Shown here one piece after another: positions 14,764-22,839 of a DNA stretch of 23,045 nt. Each line of letters opens with the position of its first letter. Positions within the stretch are counted from its first letter, which is position 1. The notes beneath the pieces are model-generated. The model had not been told where the DNA came from and searched no databases. It saw only the letters and a program-made list of their open reading frames with translations. The position numbers were made by a program, and so were the translations under genes. Where the stretch lies: positions 1-23,045 of the forward strand of contig JAVKFF010000245.1 in the NCBI GenBank assembly GCA_040226215.1, read 5' to 3'. This stretch comes from JAVKFF01 sp040226215. Lineage in GTDB: Bacteria; Pseudomonadota; Alphaproteobacteria; DSM-16000; Inquilinaceae.

Positions 14764-15468
14764 TCAGATCAGGCCGAGCGCCTTGAAGCTGGCGGTGTCG
14801 CGGCGACCGACGATGACGTGATCGTGCACGGTGACGCCGACCGGCTCGAGGGCGCGGACGAGGGTGCGTGTCATCTCGATATCGGCGCGCGAGGGGGCGG
14901 GATCGCCAGAGGGGTGGTTGTGCACCAGGATCAGCGCGGAGGCGGAGAGTTCGAGCGCACGCTTGACCACTTCGCGCGGGTAGACCGGCGCCTGGTCGAC
15001 GGTGCCGTGGCCCTGCACCTCGTCGGCGACCAGGCGGTTCTTGGCGTTGAGGAAGAGCAGGCGGAAGCGCTCCGCCGGCTCGTGCTGCATGGTGAGCTTG
15101 AGGTAGTCGATGAGCCGGCTCCAGGAGGACAGCACGGGCTTCTCCATGACCTCCTCGGCCAGCATGCGGCTGGCGGCAGCGGCCACGGATTTGAGCGCGA
15201 TGACGGCGGCGGGGCCGAGGCCGGCCCGGGCCGTGAGCTGGTCGGCCGGGGCGTTCAGGACACCGCCAAGTCCGCCGAAATCGGCGAGCAGGCGCTTGGC
15301 CAGGGGCTTCACGTCGCGGCGCGGGATGGCGGCGAAGAGCAGCAACTCGATCAGCTCGTAATCGGCCAGCGCCTCGGGGCCGGCGGCGAGGAAGCGCTGG
15401 CGCAGGCGGTCGCGGTGGCCGCGATAGTGCGCCTCCTCCTCCGCCCGAGGTTCACGTTCCTGACCCAT
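14764..15468 (-). CDS. radC: RadC family JAB-domain protein
   Basis: 234 residues. An N-terminal helix-hairpin-helix-like region (about 35-100, with DYELIELLLFAAIPRRDVKPLAKRL) precedes a JAB/MPN metalloprotease-like domain. The metal motif HNHPSGDPAPSRAD is at 183-196. The family carries the name RadC, but a repair role for the original gene was withdrawn and the biochemical activity is unsettled; members are frequent near mobile DNA. The ATG at 15468 gives the usual family length, and only a GTG lies directly before it. It is 65 bp downstream of map on the same strand, so the two may be co-transcribed. Its end abuts the family A tandem array. Confidence 0.93.
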   Translation of the reverse strand: MGQEREPRAEEEAHYRGHRDRLRQRFLAAGPEALADYELIELLLFAAIPRRDVKPLAKRLLADFGGLGGVLNAPADQLTARAGLGPAAVIALKSVAAAASRMLAEEVMEKPVLSSWSRLIDYLKLTMQHEPAERFRLLFLNAKNRLVADEVQGHGTVDQAPVYPREVVKRALELSASALILVHNHPSGDPAPSRADIEMTRTLVRALEPVGVTVHDHVIVGRRDTASFKALGLI

Positions 15469-15533
15469 CACCCCATGGTCCCCGCGGTCCCGGGCGCGCG
15501 GGGGCCCGGATGCACGCGCCTTCTCGTCACGCG

Positions 15534-16367
15534 CTAGTCGTAGGGGGGATAGGTATAACCTTTGGGCGAGTTGGTAAAGATTTCCACGCCATCGGCGGTT
15601 ACCCCGACGGAGTGCTCGAACTGGGCCGACAGGCTCTTGTCGCGGGTTACCGCGGTCCAGCCGTCGGAGAGCACCTTCACGTCCGGCCGGCCGGCATTGA
15701 TCATCGGCTCGACGGTGAAGAACATGCCCTCCATCAGCGTCACGCCCTCGCCGGGGCGGCCATAGTGCAGAACCGAGGGCGGGGCGTGAAAGACCCGACC
15801 GAGGCCGTGGCCACAGAAATCCTCGACGACGGAGAAGCGTCGCGGCTCGGCATGGCGCTGGATGGCATGGCCAATATCGCCCAGCGTCGCACCGGGACGG
15901 ATCGCCTGGATGCCCAGCATCATCGCCTCGTAAGTGGTCTCGACCAGCTGGCGGGCGCGCACGGTAACCTTGTCCCCGGCATAGAACATGCGGCTGGTGT
16001 CGCCGTACCAGCCGTCGAGGATGACGGTGACGTCGATGTTGAGGATGTCGCCGTCGCGCAGCCGCTTCTCGCCCGGGATTCCGTGGCAGACGACGTGGTT
16101 GATCGAGATGCACGAGGCGTGCTGGTAGCCACGATAGCCGATGGTCGCCGAGGTGGCGCCCTGATCGTAGACGAAGGCCTCTATGAGGCGGTCGAGCTCG
16201 CCCGTGGTGACGCCGGGCTGGACGTGCGGCGTGACGTGGTCGAGCGTGGCGGCGGCGAGCCGGCCGGCCTTGCGCATGCCGGCGAAGCCCTCCGCGCCGA
16301 AGATCGGGATGCGGCCGGCCTCCGTCATCACCGTATCGGTCTCGAAGCTCATCGAACGTTCCATCAT
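15534..16367 (-). CDS. map: Methionine aminopeptidase, type I
   Basis: Removes the initiator methionine from nascent proteins, an essential housekeeping activity using a two-metal site. All five ligands are visible with type I spacing: Asp112 and Asp123 in DVTVILDGWYGDTSR, His187 in GHGLGR, Glu220 in FTVEPM and Glu251 in FEHSV. His95 in NHVVCHGIP is the substrate-contacting histidine. The 277 residues from the ATG at 16367 are slightly long; ATGs at 16364 and 16352 are in frame and also possible. It sits between sfsA (48 bp upstream) and radC (65 bp downstream) in a probable three-gene run. Confidence 0.97.
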   Translation of the reverse strand: MMERSMSFETDTVMTEAGRIPIFGAEGFAGMRKAGRLAAATLDHVTPHVQPGVTTGELDRLIEAFVYDQGATSATIGYRGYQHASCISINHVVCHGIPGEKRLRDGDILNIDVTVILDGWYGDTSRMFYAGDKVTVRARQLVETTYEAMMLGIQAIRPGATLGDIGHAIQRHAEPRRFSVVEDFCGHGLGRVFHAPPSVLHYGRPGEGVTLMEGMFFTVEPMINAGRPDVKVLSDGWTAVTRDKSLSAQFEHSVGVTADGVEIFTNSPKGYTYPPYD

Positions 16368-16415
16368 CTTCTGTCTTTCCGGCGACCCGCCTTTCCCGTG
16401 CCCGGTCGGGCGCCC

Positions 16416-17132
16416 CTATAGCACCATGGGCAGCCGCTTTTCCACGACGATGGCCTCAGGGGAGACATGACAGGCGTAGACCAGCGCCTCGACGCCGGCG
16501 GCCAGCGCGCGCCCCAGCGCCGCCTGGTAGGCCGGGTCGATGTCGCCGGCAATCCGGAAATGGTCGTTGTCGCCGCGCTGCACCAGATAGACCATCACCG
16601 AGCGATGGCCCTGGCGCACCATCTCCGACAGCTCGTCGAGATGCTTCGCCCCGCGGGCGGTGACCGCGTCGGGGAACTCCGCAGCGGTCGGGTAGGGGCC
16701 GTCCGGCCGGGTCAGGTGGACGTTCTTGACCTCGACATAGCAGCGCGGGCGGTGGTCATCCTCCAGCAGCAGGTCGATGCGGCTCGCACGGCCGTATTTC
16801 ACCTCGCGGCGCAGGCTGGCATAGCCGGCGAGTTCGGCGATCGTGCCGTCGCCGATCGCCTCCTCGACCAGGCGGTTGGGATGGCCGGTATTGATGCCGA
16901 CATGGGTGCCGTTGGCCAGCCGCACCACTTCCAGCGAGTGCTTCAGCTTGCGGCTCGGCACGTCGTTGTAGGACAGGAAGCAGGTGAGACCCGGATCCTT
17001 CAGCCCAATCATGCCGCCGGGATTGGCGCAGTGCGCCGTGACGACGCCGCCGTCGGCGAGACGGATGTCGGCCAGGAAGCGCTTGTAGCGCTGGACGAGC
17101 GTGCCCTCGATGAGGGGCGTTGGAAACCGCAT
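16416..17132 (-). CDS. sfsA: Sugar fermentation stimulation protein homologue SfsA
   Basis: 238 residues, matching the SfsA family from end to end. The N-terminal OB-fold part has LVQRYKRFLADI and ahead of the core HCANPGGMIGL (34-44). The C-terminal part has a nuclease-like site, Asp120 in SRIDLLL and Glu134/Lys136 in YVEVKNVHL, in PD-(D/E)XK spacing. E. coli SfsA was described as a nucleic-acid-binding regulator affecting maltose metabolism; the molecular activity is still poorly defined, so I give no reaction. The start is the ATG at 17132, which gives the family's MRFPTPLIEGTLVQRY opening; upstream in-frame codons to 17246 lack homology. It precedes map and is divergent from the secretion operon. 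Confidence 0.95.
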   Translation of the reverse strand: MRFPTPLIEGTLVQRYKRFLADIRLADGGVVTAHCANPGGMIGLKDPGLTCFLSYNDVPSRKLKHSLEVVRLANGTHVGINTGHPNRLVEEAIGDGTIAELAGYASLRREVKYGRASRIDLLLEDDHRPRCYVEVKNVHLTRPDGPYPTAAEFPDAVTARGAKHLDELSEMVRQGHRSVMVYLVQRGDNDHFRIAGDIDPAYQAALGRALAAGVEALVYACHVSPEAIVVEKRLPMVL

Positions 17133-17493
17133 GGGGGCGCTCCATCGGAAGGGTCGGCCGGCGGACCGCAACTTCGCCGATGCCGGGCAGCCAGGCAAGC
17201 ACGCCGGCACAGGACACTGTCGGATCTGACGTGCGGGCGAGGCCATCCGTCCGGCGAACCGGCAAAGCCGTCGCCGAATCCGCCTGCGCAGGCATCAATT
17301 GAGTCGGTACGCCGATTGACCACAATAAGGGGAATAGTGGAAAGCTAAGTTCTTACACATGTGCCCAAATTGTCATCATCAACCAAAATACTAACCGAAT
17401 GAGATGATGCGTTTGTATAATTGATGCTGGTTTCCTCTTTCTAATCCAGCCCGCCTGGAATCGAATAATCCTCGCAAAGTACGAGAGGATTGT
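17133..17493. promoter_or_regulatory. AT-rich divergent promoter region of the secretion operon
   Basis: 361 bp with no gene. From about 17295 to 17480 the base composition is clearly richer in A and T than the rest of the window. It contains TTGACC at 17316-17321, a perfect TATAAT at 17416-17421 without a good matching -35, and an inverted pair CATCATC/GATGATG (17374-17380 and 17403-17409) just before the TATAAT that could be an operator. A hairpin at 17467-17491 covers the ribosome binding site of the next gene. Confidence 0.5.
17467..17491 (+). promoter_or_regulatory. Hairpin that would mask the ribosome binding site
   Basis: AATCCTC (17467-17473) and GAGGATT (17485-17491) are a perfect 7-bp inverted pair with an 11-nt loop. 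The right arm includes most of the GAGAGGA Shine-Dalgarno (17483-17489) of the outer-membrane protein gene. In RNA this stem would hide the ribosome binding site, so translation may be controlled by temperature, a protein or a small RNA. Function is inferred. Confidence 0.45.
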
Positions 17494-18933
17494 GTGGTGG
17501 GGCTGACAATCAAGTTCAGCGACTCCCGCCCCGTTAGCCGTTGTCGGGCAAACACGGTAGGCGGGCTGGGGCGCATCGCTTCGGCTGCGCTCGTCTCAGC
17601 CGCAATCAGCCTGGGTGCGCTTACGCCGGGGCCCGGCACCACAGCGTTAGCGCAAGACCTGCCGTCGGAGCAGGAAATGGCGGCCATCGCCGAGGAGCGC
17701 GCCCGCGTCTTCGAGCAGATGCGGCGCCAGCCCGACAATCTCGATCTCATGTTCGCCTACGCCCAGCTATCCTCGGCCCTGGGCGAGCTCGAGGCGGCGG
17801 CGGCGACGTTCGAGCGCATGCTGCTCTACAACCCGGACCTGCCACGGGTGCGACTGGAGCTGTCGCTGCTCTATTTCCGTCTCGGCTCCTACCCGTCGGC
17901 ACGCGCCTATGTGACGGAGGTGCTGGCCGAGCCCGACCTGCCGGAGCAGGTGCGCACCAACGCCGAACTTCTGCTGGCGCGCATCGAGGAGGCGGAGGAC
18001 CCCAGCCGCTTCTTCGCCAGCGCCTTCGCCGGCATCCGCTGGCAGTCGAACGCCAATGCGGGACCCGCCAACCCGGAGATCACCCTGTCGGGCATCGACC
18101 TCGTGCTCGACGACGAGGCGACCGAGCAGTCGGATTTCAGCGCCATCGGTTCGCTGCGCTTCGGTCATGTCTACGATCTCGGCTTCCAGGACGGGACCGT
18201 CTGGCGCAGCTCGGGCGAGCTGACCTATGTCGACTATTTCGAACTCGACAGCCTGGACCAGCTCTATGTGCGTGCCGAGACGGGCCCCCAGATTCCGCTC
18301 ACCGGCAACGAGGCGAACTCCCCGACCGTGTGGCCGCGCGCGGTGGGCGAACTCTTCGTGCTCGACTCGGAGGTCTATTTCGAGGGCATCGGCGGCGGCC
18401 TGAACGGCACCCTGCCGCTCGACGACAACATCGTGCTGTTCGCGCGCACCGAGGCGGTGTGGCGCGATTTCGAGGCATCGCCCGGCAACCCGACCAACGA
18501 TCTGCGCGACGGCTTCCAGGGCCAGGTCGAGCTCGAACTGCTGACCCGCAACGAGGACGGACTGGTCTTCGGCGCTTCCGGCCTGGTCCGGCGGGTCGAT
18601 GCCGCGGCGGATTTCTTCGCGCTGATGCGCTATGCCGGCGACGTGTCGCTGGCCTACGAGTTCTCGCCCGACGGTGCGCCGGTCGAAGGCGATTGGACCG
18701 CGGGGGTGCGGGCCGGGTACCGCTACGACGACTACGATGCGCCCGATCCGGGCCTCGATCCCAACGTTATCCGCCGCGACCGCGAATGGTCGGTCGGCGC
18801 ATTCGTCAGCTTTCCGTTGCTCGAGGATGTCTATGCCTCGATCGATCTCGACTACCGCGACGTGAACTCGACGCTCGACATCTACGAGTATGACGTCTTC
18901 ACGGTCACGGTGGGCGTGCAGTTGCGTCTATAG
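17494..18933 (+). CDS. Slam-like outer-membrane translocator (TPR plus DUF560 barrel)
   Basis: 479 residues. Known Slam (type XI secretion) proteins sit in the outer membrane and move cargo to the cell surface or outside. A long signal peptide with hydrophobic core ALVSAAISLGAL ends at about ALA-Q (53/54). A periplasmic TPR region covers about 80-165, including PDLPRVRLELSLLYFRLGSYPSARAY (two pieces of a typical Slam TPR). The barrel opens at about 172 with FFASAFAGIRWQSNANAGP, close to the family's SNVNAAP hallmark. Alternating amphipathic strands continue to a C-terminal VTVGVQLRL. The start is GTG at 17494 or, with better spacing from GAGAGGA, GTG at 17497; there is no upstream ATG. The stop is 17 bp before the FecR-domain gene, which has a strong CAGGAGGA site, so the two form an operon. 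Pairing with that cargo is inferred. Confidence 0.82.
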   Translation: MVGLTIKFSDSRPVSRCRANTVGGLGRIASAALVSAAISLGALTPGPGTTALAQDLPSEQEMAAIAEERARVFEQMRRQPDNLDLMFAYAQLSSALGELEAAAATFERMLLYNPDLPRVRLELSLLYFRLGSYPSARAYVTEVLAEPDLPEQVRTNAELLLARIEEAEDPSRFFASAFAGIRWQSNANAGPANPEITLSGIDLVLDDEATEQSDFSAIGSLRFGHVYDLGFQDGTVWRSSGELTYVDYFELDSLDQLYVRAETGPQIPLTGNEANSPTVWPRAVGELFVLDSEVYFEGIGGGLNGTLPLDDNIVLFARTEAVWRDFEASPGNPTNDLRDGFQGQVELELLTRNEDGLVFGASGLVRRVDAAADFFALMRYAGDVSLAYEFSPDGAPVEGDWTAGVRAGYRYDDYDAPDPGLDPNVIRRDREWSVGAFVSFPLLEDVYASIDLDYRDVNSTLDIYEYDVFTVTVGVQLRL

Positions 18934-18950
18934 ACAGGAGGACGCAGGCC

Positions 18951-21731
18951 ATGACCAGATCATTGCTATCATTGACGATTTCCGCCCTTGCAGTGGCCGC
19001 GGCGCTGATGCCGGCTGCCCTGCAGGCACAGGAAGAAGTCGGCAACACCGCCGCGGTGAACCCGGACGCCACCGGCACGCCGCCGGGCGCCCCGATGCGC
19101 ACGCTGGAGCTGGGCGACGCCATCATCTTCAACGAGCGGATCACCACCTCGAACCGCGGCAACATCCAGATCCTGTTCGCCGACCAGACGACACTGACGC
19201 TGGGACCGAACAGCGACCTGACAGTGGACCAGTTCGTCTACAATCCCGGGGCGGCCGGCGAGGGCTCGCTGCTGCTCAGCCTGTCGCGCGGCAGCATGCG
19301 CATCTTCGGCGGCGAGTTGGGCGAGGCGGGACGGCTCGACGTCAACACGCCCTCGGCCCTGCTGGGCATCCGCGGCACGTCGGCCGTGATCGACGTGGAC
19401 GAGAGTTCCGGCGCCAGCGTCTTCGTCTGCCTGGTGCCGACCTGCGTGGCGTTGGACGGCGAGGGCAACACGATCGGCCAGATCGATCGCGCCGGCTACA
19501 TGATGGTGATCGGCCCCGACGGGGTGACCGATCCGTTCCCGGCCTCGGCGGATATGCTGTCGCAGTACAACCGGCAGTTCGAAAGCGAGGGCGAGGAGAC
19601 CGGCGGCACCGACAACCCGCCGAACGACGGCGACGTGGCGCTGGGCGAGGACGAGGAGGGGATGAGCTATCTCGTCCTGCCCTTCGTCGATCAGTGGGTC
19701 GATCCCTCCGGCTGGTACCGGCCCGACTTCCCGTTCGAGGATTTCGAGTTCGACTTCGGCGACGACGTCGTGCTGACCCTGCTGCAGGGCCATACCGGAT
19801 CGTTCATCAACAGCCCGCCCACCCAGATCCTCGCGGTGTTCCGCGGCGATGACGACCAGGTGCGGTTCATCCTGGAGGACGGGCGGGTCTTCACGCTGCC
19901 CTTCGACGACGGCTTCGAGGGCTTCTTCAGTTCGGCCAGCGCCGGCGGCTTCGGCCTGGTGGACGAGGACAGCGAGTACTACTTCTTCGAGGTCGGCGGC
20001 GTTCCCAACCCGCAGCCGGGCGATTTCGGCATCGATACGGCGGCCGACTTCTTCATGTTCGGCGGCCTGCCCTTCGATGTCGAGGAGGCGTCCGGCCTGC
20101 CGGCGCTGATGACCTACGACATCCTGGAGAACCCGTTCGATCCGGACTCCAACAACCCGCTACTGCCCTCCACGGCCTCGGGCGCCTTCCTGCAGAACGC
20201 CAGCCCGCTCTACTCCATCGCCCGCGACGGCGAGGACAGCCGCGACCTGCTGGCAGTTGCGCTGGGCATCAACGATACCGGCGACGGGCAGCAGATCTCC
20301 TTCGCCGGCCTCCTGGGCGAGCACCGGATCGACCCGGAATCGGGCGAATCCTCGACATTGAGGCTCGTCTCCTTCGCCCAGGAGAGCGGCAGCGACCCCT
20401 ATTCGGCGGGCGGCGACATCGGCCTGATCCCCGCCAATGGCGGCGTCTTCGACGCCGACGACGAAGACTTCACCGGTGCTGGCGATCCGAACTGGTCGCC
20501 GGTCTTCTATGGCGGCGATTCCCCCGATTTCGGCGTGATCGGACCGCAGGATTTCGGCACCCAGTACGATGGCGAACCGTCTTTCCCGGCGGTCAGCCAG
20601 CTTGGCGGCTCGGCGACACCCTACGAGCCCTATGCGCCGGTGCTGATCGACATGTCCGGCAGCGCCGACACCGCCGGCCTCAGCTTCACCGAAACCCGCA
20701 CGCTTAACGGCTACGCCGTCGGAGCGGGCACGATGTATCTGGGCGGGTCGGTGCCGCTGAACGGCAATGGCGGCGGCTCCTACGCCACCACCTGGAGCAC
20801 GCTCGACGCCGATCCGTTCTCCGTCGAGATCGCCTTCTATGGCGAGGAGAACCGCGCCGGCGCGATGTTCAACGTGGAGACGAGCTACGACCAGTATGCC
20901 GACTCGACGGAGAGTTCCGGCGCCAACGAAGCCACCTTCTATTTCGGTCAGCATGGCGAGGATCCGAGCGTCTATGGCGAGCGGCGCTACGCCATCGTCA
21001 ACGACACCACCTATGCGATGCAGGAATCCGCGCTGACCGATGATTTCATCGGTGTCGGCGACGTGACTCCGTTCAACGATTCCACCGGCATCGTCAACGG
21101 GAGCACGGTGTCCCAGGACTATGGCATCCTGGCCTCCTCGACCCTGATCCCGGTGAGCGGCAATGTGGTCACCGAGGGCTTATGCGACTGCCAGTACCTG
21201 CAATGGGGCTGGTGGGGCTACCGGGCAACGGAGACCGACAGCGAGACAGGCGACGTCGTCCGCGAGGACCTGATCCCGCTCGGCACCTATGTGGTGGGCG
21301 ACCTGCCGTCGCCGGGCGACTTCACCCATATCGACGGCACCGCGACCTATGCCGGCGGGGTGATCGCCAACATCGTCAATGACGGCAGCCAGTACGTCGC
21401 CACCGGCACCTTCAACAACTCCTACAATTTCGGCACCCGCAGCGGCTCGATGGCGATCAACGACCTCGACCAGCGCGACTATGCGGGCGCGATCTCCAGC
21501 GTCAGCGACATCCACAACTATTCCGGCACGCTGACCGGCGATCACGGGGTGACGGCGGCGATCAACGGCTCGTTCTTCACCACGGGGGCGGACACCTTCT
21601 CCAACTATCTCGACGCGGTCGCGGCGACCGGCGGGCAGGTGATCCTGAGCGGCGACAGCTACAATGGCGTGGGCACCTTCGCCGGCTCGCGCACGGGCTA
21701 TACGGAGCCGCCCGAGCCGCCGGGCGAGTGA
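18951..21731 (+). CDS. Exported FecR-domain protein with TbpB-like C-terminal barrel
   Basis: 926 residues. A Sec signal peptide ends at about residue 27 (LQA-QEE) with no lipobox cysteine. A FecR domain covers about 46-190, seen in LFADQTTLTLGPNSDL (75-90), LSRGSMRIFGG and NTPSALLGIRGTSAVI (132-147). The middle 200-790 is acidic, rich in Gly, Asp and Phe, and not recognised; it includes an aromatic patch CDCQYLQWGWWGY (745-757). The final part, from about ATYAGG (798) to FAGSRTGY, has short beta strands of the kind seen in the TbpB/Slam-handle barrel: a GTF/GSM strand pair, INGSFF and GVGTFAGSR. The protein has no transmembrane segment and no sigma factor beside it, so a FecR-type anti-sigma role is unlikely. 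I infer a secreted or surface cargo of the preceding Slam-like protein. Cysteines are few (160, 165, 745, 747). Confidence 0.82.
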   Translation: MTRSLLSLTISALAVAAALMPAALQAQEEVGNTAAVNPDATGTPPGAPMRTLELGDAIIFNERITTSNRGNIQILFADQTTLTLGPNSDLTVDQFVYNPGAAGEGSLLLSLSRGSMRIFGGELGEAGRLDVNTPSALLGIRGTSAVIDVDESSGASVFVCLVPTCVALDGEGNTIGQIDRAGYMMVIGPDGVTDPFPASADMLSQYNRQFESEGEETGGTDNPPNDGDVALGEDEEGMSYLVLPFVDQWVDPSGWYRPDFPFEDFEFDFGDDVVLTLLQGHTGSFINSPPTQILAVFRGDDDQVRFILEDGRVFTLPFDDGFEGFFSSASAGGFGLVDEDSEYYFFEVGGVPNPQPGDFGIDTAADFFMFGGLPFDVEEASGLPALMTYDILENPFDPDSNNPLLPSTASGAFLQNASPLYSIARDGEDSRDLLAVALGINDTGDGQQISFAGLLGEHRIDPESGESSTLRLVSFAQESGSDPYSAGGDIGLIPANGGVFDADDEDFTGAGDPNWSPVFYGGDSPDFGVIGPQDFGTQYDGEPSFPAVSQLGGSATPYEPYAPVLIDMSGSADTAGLSFTETRTLNGYAVGAGTMYLGGSVPLNGNGGGSYATTWSTLDADPFSVEIAFYGEENRAGAMFNVETSYDQYADSTESSGANEATFYFGQHGEDPSVYGERRYAIVNDTTYAMQESALTDDFIGVGDVTPFNDSTGIVNGSTVSQDYGILASSTLIPVSGNVVTEGLCDCQYLQWGWWGYRATETDSETGDVVREDLIPLGTYVVGDLPSPGDFTHIDGTATYAGGVIANIVNDGSQYVATGTFNNSYNFGTRSGSMAINDLDQRDYAGAISSVSDIHNYSGTLTGDHGVTAAINGSFFTTGADTFSNYLDAVAATGGQVILSGDSYNGVGTFAGSRTGYTEPPEPPGE

Positions 21732-21819
21732 CCTCCGCCCTGATCGCCACCTACCTGGACGCCGGCCTGCCGCCGGGTACGAATTGCCGGGTGCCGGCGG
21801 CTGTGGGATGATGCGCGGC

Positions 21820-21845
21820 GGTGCCGGCCTGCTCCGGCCGGCGCC
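21820..21845 (+). terminator. Hairpin after the secretion operon
   Basis: GGTGCCGGCC and GGCCGGCGCC form a 10-bp stem with one G-U pair and the loop TGCTCC. It lies 89 bp past the FecR-domain gene stop and 33 bp before the next ATG. A short GTTTT occurs only 8-12 nt later, so it is a possible but not classical intrinsic terminator. Confidence 0.45.
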
Positions 21846-21877
21846 CCCTCCCGTTTTCCGCCAGACCGAGTGCCGCC

Positions 21878-22651
21878 ATGCCCGGTGACGATCCGCCCTC
21901 CACCGACCGCCGCTATACGGCGGCGCTGCTGATCATCGGCAACGAGATCCTTTCCGGCCGCACCAGGGACGCCAACCTTCCGTTCCTGGCGGAGACGTTG
22001 AACGGCTGGGGGATCGAGCTGGTCGAGGCGCGGGTGGTGCCGGACATCGAGGTGGAGATCGTCGCGGCGGTGAACGCGCTGCGTGCCAGGGTCGACTACC
22101 TGTTCACCACCGGCGGCATCGGGCCGACCCATGACGACATCACGGCCGCCTCGATCGCCCGGGCCTTCGGCGTGCCGTTGGAACGCCATGACGAGGCGGT
22201 GCGCCGGCTCCAGGCCCATTACGGCGATCCCGCACTGCTGACCGAGGCCCGGCTGCGCATGGCCAATGTGCCGCAAGGGGGCACGCTGATCGACAATCCG
22301 GTGTCCGCCGCGCCGGGCTTTCAGATCGGCAACGTCTTCGTCATGGCCGGTGTGCCGAAGATCATGCAGGCCATGCTGCTGGGGCTGGAGGGACGGCTGA
22401 CCGGCGGGCGGCCGCTGCTTTCCCGCACCGTCGGCGCAGCCCTGCCCGAAAGCCAGCTGGCGGAGGATCTGGCCCGCCTGCAGGACCGCTTTCCCGATAT
22501 CGCGATCGGCAGCTATCCTGGCTTCGCCGGGGGCCGGCCCAGCCTGTCGATCGTGCTGCGCGGCCGCGACCAGGGCCCGCTCGACCGTGCTGCCGAGGCG
22601 GTGGCGGAAGCCATGCGCCGGCTGGGCGCCGAGCCCGTCTTCTTCGGCTGA
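21878..22651 (+). CDS. Molybdopterin-binding / CinA N-terminal domain protein
   Basis: 257-residue cytoplasmic protein. Residues about 13-180 form the MoaB/MogA-type molybdopterin-binding fold, with LIIGNEILSGRTRDAN (18-33) and the signature TTGGIGPTHDD (78-88). It is usually annotated as competence/damage-inducible protein A, but it is much shorter than full-length CinA (about 410 residues) and lacks the C-terminal nicotinamide-nucleotide amidase domain. The remaining C-terminal segment, to PVFFG, is typical of this short class, whose reaction is not firmly known. I chose the ATG at 21878; a GTG at 21821 in the same frame lies inside the upstream hairpin and adds no homology. No other molybdenum cofactor gene is nearby. 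Confidence 0.9.
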   Translation: MPGDDPPSTDRRYTAALLIIGNEILSGRTRDANLPFLAETLNGWGIELVEARVVPDIEVEIVAAVNALRARVDYLFTTGGIGPTHDDITAASIARAFGVPLERHDEAVRRLQAHYGDPALLTEARLRMANVPQGGTLIDNPVSAAPGFQIGNVFVMAGVPKIMQAMLLGLEGRLTGGRPLLSRTVGAALPESQLAEDLARLQDRFPDIAIGSYPGFAGGRPSLSIVLRGRDQGPLDRAAEAVAEAMRRLGAEPVFFG

Positions 22652-22682
22652 AGGGAGGCGGGCCGGCGAGGGGCGAGGGCGC

Positions 22683-22711
22683 TTGCGCCGCCGCCGGCCA
22701 TTCCATAGCCT
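22683..22711 (+). promoter_or_regulatory. Likely tRNA-Leu promoter
   Basis: TTGCGC (22683-22688) and TAGCCT (22706-22711) are separated by 17 bp and would start transcription about 15 bp before the tRNA. Both hexamers are partial matches, but the spacing is ideal and the position is right. Confidence 0.45.
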
Positions 22712-22732
22712 TGGCCCGTCCACCGCCCCCGT

Positions 22733-22819
22733 GCCCGCTTGGCGGAACTGGTAGACGCAACGGACTTAAAATCCGTAGGCCTCCGGGCCGTGCCGGTTCA
22801 AGTCCGGCAGCGGGCACCA
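22733..22819 (+). tRNA. tRNA-Leu (anticodon UAA)
   Basis: 87-nt class II tRNA with the CCA end encoded. The acceptor pairs GCCCGCT with AGCGGGC. The anticodon stem ACGGA/TCCGT holds the loop CTTAAAA with anticodon TAA. A long variable arm (GGCC/GGCC) and the T arm GCCGG-TTCAAGT-CCGGC complete the cloverleaf. It reads UUA and UUG leucine codons, which are rare in this GC-rich genome; one TTA occurs in the FecR-domain gene at codon 744. Confidence 0.97.
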
Positions 22820-22839
22820 TGGGGCGGGCTGAGCGTGAG

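Noticed and set aside
17416..17421. Confident sigma-70 promoter at TATAAT
   Set aside because: The -10 is perfect, but no acceptable -35 lies 16-18 bp upstream and there is no proper extended -10, so it is mentioned only within the AT-rich region.
17541..18893. Second open frame of 450 codons within the Slam-like gene
   Set aside because: Same-strand frame shift of a gene with a signal peptide, TPRs and a barrel. The alternative is Arg/Gly-rich with no motifs.
18951..21731. FecR anti-sigma regulator of iron uptake
   Set aside because: There is a cleavable signal peptide at the start, no transmembrane helix after a cytoplasmic domain, and no ECF sigma or TonB receptor gene adjacent.
21878..22651. 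Full CinA competence protein
   Set aside because: Only the molybdopterin-binding-like half is present; the stop at 22651 precedes any amidase domain, and no broken remainder follows before the tRNA.
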